From contig JADGHE010000001.1 in the NCBI GenBank assembly GCA_019689555.1, positions 62,001-126,000 of the forward strand: a stretch of 64,000 bases of DNA. Direction: 5' to 3'. Numbering within the stretch: position 1 is the stretch's first letter; each line of letters begins with the position of its first letter. The position numbers were made by a program, and so were the translations under genes. The notes below the pieces were generated by a model. It ran no database searches, was not told where the DNA came from, and was given only the letters and a program-made list of their open reading frames with translations. Source of the DNA: Variibacter sp. (GTDB lineage Bacteria > Pseudomonadota > Alphaproteobacteria > Rhizobiales > Xanthobacteraceae). Below, one piece after another: positions 38,067-44,855 of the stretch.

Positions 38067-38942
38067 TCAACCCAGCGCGATCAGACGTCGAATCTCGGCC
38101 GGCGTGACCCCTTGTGCCCGCAGCTCCCGCAGCGCCGTCGCCTTCGTGGATTTCGACAGCTTGCGGCCATCCGCCCCTAAGACCAGCCGATGGTGGCGGT
38201 ATTGCGGCGCAGCAAATCCGAGCAGCGCCTGCAGCAGGCGGTGAATGCTCGTCGCCGCAAACAGGTCCTGCCCCCGCACCACATGGGTGACCCCCTGCGC
38301 GGCGTCGTCCACGACGACCGCCAGATGATAGCTCGTCGGCGTCTCCTTGCGGGCGAGCACGACATCGCCCCACGCCGCCGGCGCGGCGGCGATCTCGCCC
38401 GTCTCGCCGGCCGGCCCCGCGCCCGTCTCTCGCCAGCTCAGCGGGCCGGCGCGCGCAATCGCGGCGCCCATGCGCAGCCGCAAAGCATAGCTCTCGCCGG
38501 CCGCGATGCGGCGCCGGCGTTCCGCCTCGTCCATGGCAAAGGCGCGCCCCGGATAGAGCGGGGCGCCGTCCGGATCGCGCGGCCAGGGCCCGGCCGTCCG
38601 CTCCCGCTCGGCGACGAGGCGGGCGATTTCGGCGCGGCTTTCGAAGCTCGGATAGAGGAGCCCCTGCGCCTCGAGCCTCTCCAGGGCCGCGCGGTAGGCG
38701 TCCATGTGGTCCGATTGCCGGCGCACGGGCTCTTCCCATTCGATGCCGAGCCACGCCAGGTCTTCGTAGATTGCGGCCTCGAATTCGGGGCGGCAGCGCG
38801 TCCGGTCGATGTCCTCGATGCGCAAAAGAAAACGGCCGCGCATGCGCCGCGCCATCTCGAAGTTCATCAGCGCGGACAAGGCATGGCCCAGATGCAGAAA
38901 GCCGTTCGGGCTCGGGGCAAAGCGGAAGACGGGAACCGCCAT
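38067..38942 (-). CDS. gluQ: glutamyl-Q tRNA(Asp) synthetase
   Basis: A truncated homologue of glutamyl-tRNA synthetase, 291 residues, that attaches glutamate to queuosine in the wobble position of tRNA(Asp). The HIGH motif region is RFAPSPNGFLHLGHALSAL, and KLSKS stands in for KMSKS near the C terminus. The anticodon-binding domain of GluRS is absent, as in the family. The Cys zinc site seen in E. coli GluQ is not visible. The start is ATG 38942. It is divergent from the alkA-type gene and lies downstream of no clear partner. Confidence 0.95.
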   Translation of the reverse strand: MAVPVFRFAPSPNGFLHLGHALSALMNFEMARRMRGRFLLRIEDIDRTRCRPEFEAAIYEDLAWLGIEWEEPVRRQSDHMDAYRAALERLEAQGLLYPSFESRAEIARLVAERERTAGPWPRDPDGAPLYPGRAFAMDEAERRRRIAAGESYALRLRMGAAIARAGPLSWRETGAGPAGETGEIAAAPAAWGDVVLARKETPTSYHLAVVVDDAAQGVTHVVRGQDLFAATSIHRLLQALLGFAAPQYRHHRLVLGADGRKLSKSTKATALRELRAQGVTPAEIRRLIALG

Positions 38943-39104
38943 GGTCAGGCCGCGGCTTTTGCCATAGAAAGCGGGAGAGCGCCATTGCGGCGGCGAACGA
39001 TGCCTCTGGCGCCGTCAGCGGAGGGGGGCCACATTCTCACGGGCTCCCGTGCAAGGGCGGCGGGGCCGTGCGATTTCTGCGTCGAAGCGTTCCCTTCATC
39101 GTCG

Positions 39105-39749
39105 ATGTCCTCGGTCATCCGCAACGAAACGGACCTCCATACGGCGCTCAAGGCGCTCATCGCCGCCGATCCGCGGCTCGAGGCCGTTCTTGCGGTGGCG
39201 GGCCCGCCGCCGTTGCGCCGCCGGCCGGACGGCTTCGTCGGGCTTGCCTGGATCATCGTGGGGCAGCAGTTGTCGACCGCCAGCGCGGGAGCCATCTGGG
39301 CTCGCCTTTCGGCGGCGTTCGATCCGTTCGATCACACGGCGATTCTCGGCGCCCGCGCGCCGAAGCTCACGCGCCTCGGCCTGTCGGCGGCCAAGATCCG
39401 CACGCTCAAGGCGCTCGCCCGCGCGATCGATCGCGGCGCGCTCGATCTTGCTTCGCTCGCCGCGATGCCGCCGGAGGAGGCGCATGCCGCGCTCACCGCG
39501 CAGCCCGGCATCGGGCCATGGACCGCCGATCTCTACCTCCTGAGCTGTCTCGGCCACGCCGACGTCTGGCCGGCGGGCGACCTCGCTTTGCAGGAGGCGA
39601 CGCGTCTCGCCTTCGCGCTCGATGCCCGCCCCACCGCCCGGCAGATGGTCCCGCTGGCGGAGCCCTGGCGGCCGTGGCGCGCAGTGGCGGCGCGGTTGCT
39701 GTGGACCTACTATCGCACCGTCAAACGGCGCGATCCCGCGCCGGTGTAG
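39105..39749 (+). CDS. DNA-3-methyladenine glycosylase II (AlkA-like)
   Basis: A 214-residue base-excision repair glycosylase of the HhH-GPD superfamily. GFVGLAWIIVGQQLS begins the helical core. The hairpin-helix-hairpin is AQPGIGPWTADLYLLSCLG, followed by Asp159 in PAGDLALQEA, the catalytic aspartate. AlkA-type enzymes remove 3-methyladenine and other alkylated bases. ATG 39105 is chosen; the longer frame has no matching sequence. A carboxylesterase gene follows by 26 bases in the same direction. There is no Ada gene in the window. Confidence 0.92.
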   Translation: MSSVIRNETDLHTALKALIAADPRLEAVLAVAGPPPLRRRPDGFVGLAWIIVGQQLSTASAGAIWARLSAAFDPFDHTAILGARAPKLTRLGLSAAKIRTLKALARAIDRGALDLASLAAMPPEEAHAALTAQPGIGPWTADLYLLSCLGHADVWPAGDLALQEATRLAFALDARPTARQMVPLAEPWRPWRAVAARLLWTYYRTVKRRDPAPV

Positions 39750-39775
39750 CTTCCATCCACGATGCGGAGATGGTC

Positions 39776-40459
39776 ATGGCCGCTGAACTCGACGGGCCGC
39801 GGCTCGAGCCGCGGTCGGGTCCCGCGCGACGCCTCGTCGTCCTGCTGCATGGCTACGGCGCCGACGGTAACGACCTGATCGATCTCGGCGCAGCCTGGCA
39901 GCCGCTGCTGCCGGATGCGGCCTTCGTGGCCCCGCACGCGCCCGAGCCGTGCGCACAGGCCCCCCTGGGGCGGCAATGGTTTCCGCTCACCCTGCGCAGC
40001 CCGCAGGAGCGCTGGGCCGGGGTGAATGCGGCGGCGCCGGTTCTCGAGCGCTTCCTGGCGCGGGAACTCGAGCGGCGGAAGCTGCCGCCTTCGGCGCTGG
40101 CCCTGGTGGGCTTCAGCCAGGGCACGATGCTGGCCTTGCATGTCGGGCTGCGCCGGCCGACCGCGCCCGCGGCGATCGTCGGCTATTCGGGCCTGCTCGC
40201 GACCCCCGACGGCGCGGCGGCGGACGCCATGGCGGCCGAAATCCGCAGCCGGCCGCCGGTGCTGCTCGTCCACGGGGATCGCGATGACCTCATTCCCGCG
40301 CAGGCGCTGTTTCACGCGGCCCACGGCCTCTCGGCGCTCGGATTGCCGGTGGAATGGCATCTGTCGATCGGCATCGGGCACGGAATCGACGCGGAGGGGC
40401 TGCGCCACGGGGGCGAGTTCCTCGCCCGGCGGTTCCAGGATGCGGCCGGGCCGCCATGA
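39776..40459 (+). CDS. alpha/beta-hydrolase, phospholipase/carboxylesterase family
   Basis: A 227-residue serine esterase. LVVLLHGYGADGNDLIDL is the oxyanion region, GFSQG carries the nucleophile Ser114, GDRDDLIP carries the acid and GIGHGID carries the histidine. The small size and the motifs match the family that includes bacterial carboxylesterases and acyl-protein thioesterases. CGGAG lies 7 bases upstream of the ATG at 39776; an ATG at 39770 is less well placed. It follows the AlkA-like gene by 26 bases. Confidence 0.93.
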   Translation: MAAELDGPRLEPRSGPARRLVVLLHGYGADGNDLIDLGAAWQPLLPDAAFVAPHAPEPCAQAPLGRQWFPLTLRSPQERWAGVNAAAPVLERFLARELERRKLPPSALALVGFSQGTMLALHVGLRRPTAPAAIVGYSGLLATPDGAAADAMAAEIRSRPPVLLVHGDRDDLIPAQALFHAAHGLSALGLPVEWHLSIGIGHGIDAEGLRHGGEFLARRFQDAAGPP

Positions 40460-40561
40460 GCCGGCTTTGGGCAGGCTTCACAACGGGGCCATGCCTCCTG
40501 TACATTGTGGCATCGCAGGCTGTGGTGCGAGCAGCGGCAGGAGGTTGAGGATACGCAGCCC

Positions 40562-41119
40562 TTGAACTCCCACGTCTCGCCCGGCGGATGGCCCGTGCTG
40601 GTGCTCAACGCCGATTATCGACCGCTCAGCTACTACCCGCTGTCACTGTGGTCTTGGCAAGACGCGATCAAGGCTGTCTTTCTTGATCGCGTGAACATCG
40701 TCGCGCGCTACGACAAGGCGGTGCGCTCCCCCAATTTCGAGATGCAGATCCCGAGCGTCGTCTCGCTCAAGACGTTCGTGAGGCCCTCGACCAAGCCGGC
40801 GTTCACGCGGTTCAACGTCTTCCTGCGCGACCGCTTCTGCTGCCAGTACTGCGGCGCGCGCGATGACCTCACCTTCGACCATCTGGTGCCGCGCTCCCGC
40901 GGCGGCCACACGACCTGGGACAACGTCGTCGCCGCCTGCTCGCCCTGCAATCTGCGCAAGGGGAACAAGACGCCGGCGGAAGCCGACATGTGGCCGGCGC
41001 AGATGCCGTTCCAGCCGAGCATTCATCACCTGCACCGCAACGGCCGGCTTTTCCCGCCGAACTATCTGCACGAAAGCTGGCTCGATTATCTCTACTGGGA
41101 TACCGAGCTCGAGCCGTAA
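40562..41119 (+). CDS. HNH endonuclease family protein
   Basis: A 185-residue protein of a family that is highly conserved in alphaproteobacteria. VLNADYRPLSYYPLSLWSWQDA leads into the HNH zinc finger: CCQYCGARDDLTFDHLVPRSRGG, then CSPCNLRKGNKTP, with the paired CxxC of the HNH zinc site. The start is most likely TTG at 40562, because the conserved N terminus begins there and AGGAGG is present at 40539-40544, although the spacing of 17 bases is long; no ATG or GTG is in frame between. Its last 28 bases overlap the end of the convergent dsbB gene. Whether it cuts DNA in vivo is not known. Confidence 0.9.
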   Translation: MNSHVSPGGWPVLVLNADYRPLSYYPLSLWSWQDAIKAVFLDRVNIVARYDKAVRSPNFEMQIPSVVSLKTFVRPSTKPAFTRFNVFLRDRFCCQYCGARDDLTFDHLVPRSRGGHTTWDNVVAACSPCNLRKGNKTPAEADMWPAQMPFQPSIHHLHRNGRLFPPNYLHESWLDYLYWDTELEP

Positions 41120-41640
41120 CGGCGAAGGGCTGCGACGATGCCGGCGAGCGCGGTCGCTGCGAGGGCGAGCGAGATCAGCACATTGTAGCCGGCGAGCGAG
41201 AGCCCGAGAAAGCGCCAGGCGGCTTCGTCGCAGCGCACCACGCGGGCGGCGCGCATCTGCTGCAGCAGCGTGGCGGCCGACCCCCCCGAAAAGCCCGCGC
41301 CGGAGCAGTCCTGCGGTCCCGCCCACCAGTTCCACTCGACGCCGGCGTGATAGGCGCCGAGCCCGGCGCCCCAGAGCATCGCAACGGCGATGATCGCGAG
41401 CCCGCCGACGAGCAGCCCGCGCGGCGCGCCGCGCCAGGCTGCGACCGCGAGCAGCGCCGCGAGCGGCACCGCGACATAATAGGGCCAGCGCTGTTCGAGG
41501 CAGAGCGGACAGGGCGCAAGCCCCACCACGTATTCGAAGAACCACGCGCCGGCGATCGTCGCCGCCCCGCCCAGGGCGACGGCAATCCCGGCCGCCGCGA
41601 CGGGCTGCTCTGTAATCCAGGTGCTCCAAGATGACCGCAT
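41092..41640 (-). CDS. dsbB: disulfide bond formation protein B (DsbB family)
   Basis: A 182-residue inner-membrane protein with four hydrophobic segments. It reoxidises DsbA and passes electrons to quinone. The first periplasmic loop has APCPLCLEQRWPYY with Cys44 and Cys47; the second Cys pair is Cys112 and Cys137 (QDCSGAG and VRCDEAAW). The spacing is that of the alphaproteobacterial type. The 3-prime end overlaps the HNH gene (41092-41119). No dsbA is in the window. Confidence 0.9.
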   Translation of the reverse strand: MRSSWSTWITEQPVAAAGIAVALGGAATIAGAWFFEYVVGLAPCPLCLEQRWPYYVAVPLAALLAVAAWRGAPRGLLVGGLAIIAVAMLWGAGLGAYHAGVEWNWWAGPQDCSGAGFSGGSAATLLQQMRAARVVRCDEAAWRFLGLSLAGYNVLISLALAATALAGIVAALRRYGSSSVSQ

Positions 41641-41656
41641 GCTTCACGTGCCGACG

Positions 41657-41685
41657 TTGAACCGGTGCCCCCGGTCCGTTATATG
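41657..41685 (+). promoter_or_regulatory. sigma-70 promoter for tRNA-Leu
   Basis: TTGAAC (41657-41662) and TATATG (41680-41685) are separated by 17 bases. The tRNA begins 11 bases after the -10 element, so transcription would start at or close to the mature 5-prime end. Both elements match consensus well. Confidence 0.7.
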
Positions 41686-41695
41686 CGAACCGTGT

Positions 41696-41782
41696 GCCCC
41701 TGTGGCGGAATTGGTAGACGCGCCTGACTCAAAATCAGGTGGTGGCGACACCGTGCTGGTTCGAGTCCGGCCAGGGGCACCA
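41696..41782 (+). tRNA. tRNA-Leu(CAA)
   Basis: A full class II tRNA: acceptor stem GCCCCTG with CAGGGGC, a D-arm with GGAATTGGTAGACGC, anticodon loop CTCAAAA (CAA at 41730-41732), an extended variable arm (TGGTGGCGACACCG), and a T-arm with GTTCGAGTC. The discriminator is A and CCA is encoded (41780-41782). It reads UUG. Confidence 0.98.
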
Positions 41783-41851
41783 ACAACTCCGCCGCCACCT
41801 GCGTTCAGCACCGCAGCACCCTCGGCCCGCGCGCCCGTTGTGTAGGGCCTT

Positions 41852-41893
41852 TCGCTCGCGGCGGAAAGCGAGTCGCTCGCGGCGGAAAGCGAG
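41852..41893. repeat. two tandem copies of a 21-bp sequence
   Basis: A unit starting TCGCTCGCGGCGGAAAGC is repeated exactly (41852-41872 and 41873-41893), 69 bases after tRNA-Leu and 41 bases before the nadE-like stop codon. Each unit can form a small hairpin (TCGCT with AGCGA). Convergent tRNA and nadE transcripts could end here. Confidence 0.85.
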
Positions 41894-41934
41894 CCCGCCC
41901 GACATGCTCGCCGCGCGGTGCCCCGCGATCTGCG

Positions 41935-42978
41935 TTAAATCTCCAGCACCGGCTCGACCAGAAGCGGCGCTTCGTGGAGATAGCGCGTCGCGCGGCGCTT
42001 CGCCTCGATGTCGCGCCAGACCCGCTCGACTTGCTCCGCCGTGAGTCCCGTCGCGCGGCCGACGGCCGCGGCCGAAAGGCCGTTGTTGAGCCCGTAGAGG
42101 CAGAGGTCCATCAGCGGGTAGGGCAGAGAGAAGTAGAACTCCTCCTGCGTCTGCGCGAGCGACCAGGTGTCGGTCGTCGGCGGGCGGCGGCGGACCTCCT
42201 CGGGCACGCCGAGATGCGCAGCGAGCTGGTACACCTGGCTCTTGTAGAGATGCGCGATCGGCTTGAGATCGGCGGCGCCGTCGCCGTTCTTCACGAAGAA
42301 GCCCTGGTCGTATTCGAGCCGGTTCGGCGTGCCGGCGACCGCGTAGTTGAGCCGATCGGCGTGATAGTATTCGATCTGCTTGCGCGTCCGCTGCTTCATG
42401 TTCGTCGCCGCGACGATGCCGAGATAGACGTCGAGCGGCATGCGCAGCTTCCGCTGCGTGCCGTCGGGCGCCTGCACGACCAGAAACGTGATGTTGTAGC
42501 CGCTGCCGTGCAGCGCGTTCGCGATCACCACTTTGCAGGCCCAGCCGGGGCCGAATTCGGGCACCAGCTTGCGGATGCGGGCGTCGCGCCGCTCGTAGCA
42601 GCCGGCCGCGGTGAGGGTGGGTTCGATGTCCTCCGTCACCGTGCGGAGGCCGAAGCGGTCGGCCACGAGGTGGCCAAGCCGCAGGCTCTCGCAGTCGGAG
42701 TCCTTTTCCGGCATCAGCACGGCGAGCACGTTCTGCGGCCCGAGAGCGCGCGCGCACAGCGCCGCCGTGACGCTCGAGTCGATGCCGCCGGAGAGTCCGA
42801 CCACGACGCCGCGCCGGCGCAGCCGCCGCGTCACCTGCTCGCGGATCGCCGCGGCAATGCGCTGCGCCTCCGTCTCCGCGTCGAGCCGCAGCGTGGCCGG
42901 AGAGAATTCGCCGTCTTCCGAGACGGCCGGCGACGGCGGCACAGGCACGTCCGCGTTTTCGATCGTCGCGACCCTCAT
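41935..42978 (-). CDS. NadE-like ATP-dependent amidating enzyme (NAD+ synthase family, divergent)
   Basis: A 347-residue protein of the ammonia-dependent NAD synthase type, without a nitrilase domain. VVGLSGGIDSSVTAALCARAL is the PP-loop that activates a carboxylate with ATP. The later part keeps NMKQRTRKQ and GFFVKNGDGAADLKPI, but the family motif near (S/T)DE reads PTTDTWSLAQTQEEF here, with Gln in place of the Asp. It starts at 42978 with an ATGA overlap to the ligase gene, so it is the last gene of the minus-strand operon. This context, and the changed motif, make a role in the adjacent pathway (amidation of a carboxylate) as likely as NAD synthesis. Canonical NAD synthase remains the default reading. 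Confidence 0.8.
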   Translation of the reverse strand: MRVATIENADVPVPPSPAVSEDGEFSPATLRLDAETEAQRIAAAIREQVTRRLRRRGVVVGLSGGIDSSVTAALCARALGPQNVLAVLMPEKDSDCESLRLGHLVADRFGLRTVTEDIEPTLTAAGCYERRDARIRKLVPEFGPGWACKVVIANALHGSGYNITFLVVQAPDGTQRKLRMPLDVYLGIVAATNMKQRTRKQIEYYHADRLNYAVAGTPNRLEYDQGFFVKNGDGAADLKPIAHLYKSQVYQLAAHLGVPEEVRRRPPTTDTWSLAQTQEEFYFSLPYPLMDLCLYGLNNGLSAAAVGRATGLTAEQVERVWRDIEAKRRATRYLHEAPLLVEPVLEI

Positions 42979-44516
42979 TCGGCGGCCTCCAGCGCCGCGG
43001 CGACCTGCCGGCGGCTGATCTTGCCCGTGTCGGTCTTCGGCAGTTCGCTGCGGAACTCGACCTCCTTGGGGACCATGTAGTCCTCGATGTGCTTCGCGCA
43101 GTGGCGGATCACGTCCTGCGCGCTCAGGCTTCCGTCGGCGACCACCACGGCCTTGATCGCCATGCCCAGAATGGGATCGGGCACGCCGACCACGGCGGCC
43201 TCGCTCACGCCCGGCAGCGCATAGAGCACGTTTTCGATCTCCTTGGGGCTCACCTTCTCGCCGCGTGTCTTGATGATGTCGTCCTTGCGGCCGACGAAGT
43301 AGAGGAAGCCGTCCTCGTCGGTGCGGAAGAGGTCGCCGGTGTAGAGCACCTTTTCCCACGGGAAGGGGCCCGGCCGCAGCGCGCGGTCCGTCGCCTCGGG
43401 GGCCTCCCAGTAGCCCTTCATCACGTGCGGGCCGCGGATCACCAGCTCGCCCACCACGCCCGGCCCCACGCGCTCCCCGTTTTCATTAACGACATAGGCT
43501 TCCGTGCCCGGAATGGCGATGCCGACGGAGCCCGGCCGCCGGCTCAGCTCCTCGGGCGGCAGCCAGGTGCAGCGCTTGCACTCGGTGAGCCCGTACATCG
43601 AGAAGATCTTCGCGCGCGGAAAAAGCGCCTGCAGGCGCAGGATGTGCGCGGGCGGCAGTGCCGCAGCGGTGTTGGTGATGTAGCGCAGATGCGGAAACGA
43701 GTCGGGCTCGATGTCCTTCATCTGCAGGATCAGCGCCGCCATGGTCGGCACGAGCGGGAAACCGGTGACGCGCTCGGCCCGCATGCGTTCGAGGATCGCG
43801 TGGGGAAAGGCGAAGGACTTCTCGAGCACCAGCGTGGCACCGACCTTCGCGGCCATCAGCACCTGGTAGAGGCCGTAGTCGAAGGAGAGCGGCAGCACGT
43901 TGAGGACGATGTCGTCGGGCGTGTTCTCGAGATAGGTGGTGATCGAGGTTGCGGCCGCCACCACGTTCTCGTGCGTCATCATCACGCCCTTGGGGAAGCC
44001 GGTGGAGCCCGACGTGTAGATCAACATGGCGAGGTCGAGCGCGATGCCGGGGAAGGCCGGCGGCGCGGACCGGGTCGCGAGCGCGTCCGAAAAACGCAAC
44101 GCTCCGGGCAGCGCCGCCGCGCCGTCGCCGCCGGCGACGACCGTGATCCTGACGGAAGGCGCGGCCTTCAGCGCCGCGGCGGCGACAGCCGTAAGCCGCG
44201 CCTGCGTGACGAGCGCGGCGGCGCGGCAATTGTTGACGACATAGGCGAGCTTCTCCGCCTTGGTCGACGGATTGATCGGGCTGAACACCGCGCCCGCTTT
44301 CAGCGCGGCAAAGATGGCGATTACCGTCTCCCAGCTATTGTCCATGAAGAGCGCGACGCGGTCGCCGCGCTCGAGCCCGCGCTCAACGAGCGCCGCCGCG
44401 AGCCGATCCGACATGTCGTCGAGGTCGCGGTAGGTGAGGCGCCGGCCGTTCGCCACGACGGCGGTCTTGTCGGGAAACCGCGCTCGACTGTCTCGCAGGA
44501 ACTGCTCGACGCGCAT
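42975..44516 (-). CDS. adenylate-forming ligase (acyl-CoA synthetase/AMP-ligase family)
   Basis: A 513-residue class I adenylate-forming enzyme. MLIYTSGSTGFPKGVMMTH is the P-loop. MYGLTECKRCTWLP and YTGDLFRTDEDGFLYFVGRKDDIIKTRGEKVSP are the core motifs, and KTDTGKISRR contains the C-terminal catalytic lysine. It should activate a carboxylic or amino acid as an adenylate and load it on a thiol, either CoA or the carrier protein encoded directly upstream (52 bases away). It resembles the AMP-forming ligases found with exosortase-linked polysaccharide genes, but no exosortase is present here. It overlaps the nadE-like gene by four bases. Confidence 0.92.
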   Translation of the reverse strand: MRVEQFLRDSRARFPDKTAVVANGRRLTYRDLDDMSDRLAAALVERGLERGDRVALFMDNSWETVIAIFAALKAGAVFSPINPSTKAEKLAYVVNNCRAAALVTQARLTAVAAAALKAAPSVRITVVAGGDGAAALPGALRFSDALATRSAPPAFPGIALDLAMLIYTSGSTGFPKGVMMTHENVVAAATSITTYLENTPDDIVLNVLPLSFDYGLYQVLMAAKVGATLVLEKSFAFPHAILERMRAERVTGFPLVPTMAALILQMKDIEPDSFPHLRYITNTAAALPPAHILRLQALFPRAKIFSMYGLTECKRCTWLPPEELSRRPGSVGIAIPGTEAYVVNENGERVGPGVVGELVIRGPHVMKGYWEAPEATDRALRPGPFPWEKVLYTGDLFRTDEDGFLYFVGRKDDIIKTRGEKVSPKEIENVLYALPGVSEAAVVGVPDPILGMAIKAVVVADGSLSAQDVIRHCAKHIEDYMVPKEVEFRSELPKTDTGKISRRQVAAALEAAE

Positions 44517-44568
44517 GGGCTGCCCCTCTCTCCGAAACGAACGCTGCGGACAAGAACGCGGCTCCGCT

Positions 44569-44838
44569 TCAGGCGGCGGCCGCCGTCTCTCCCATCTTGC
44601 GCGTCACATAGGCCGTGATCGCCTGCACGGAATCGAGATTTTCAGGAACGATCTCCGCGTCCGCCATCCGGATGCGGAAGTGCGATTCCAAGAAGGCGAC
44701 GAGTTCGAGAATCCCGGTCGAGTCGATGAGCCCGGCCTCGAGCAGGGACTCCGTGTCGGACAGGTCCGCGCGGTCCTCGCGGAAGAGGAAGTTGTCGGCG
44801 ATGAACTCGCGGATTTGGCGGGCGATCTCGCTCTGCAT
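44569..44838 (-). CDS. dedicated acyl carrier protein
   Basis: An 89-residue carrier protein. The attachment site is LIDSTGILELVAFLE with Ser40 as the likely phosphopantetheine-bearing residue. It is not the fatty-acid ACP (no DSLD motif), and its place between asnB and the adenylating ligase suggests that it carries an intermediate of this pathway. The start is ATG 44838; the frame is open further upstream but without ACP sequence. It is separated by 17 bases from asnB and 52 from the ligase. Confidence 0.92.
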   Translation of the reverse strand: MQSEIARQIREFIADNFLFREDRADLSDTESLLEAGLIDSTGILELVAFLESHFRIRMADAEIVPENLDSVQAITAYVTRKMGETAAAA

Positions 44839-44855
44839 GGCTTGCGCTCCTGGTT

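Noticed and set aside
41852-41893. CRISPR-like repeats
   Set aside because: Only two directly adjacent copies of 21 bases exist, with no spacers and no cas genes nearby.
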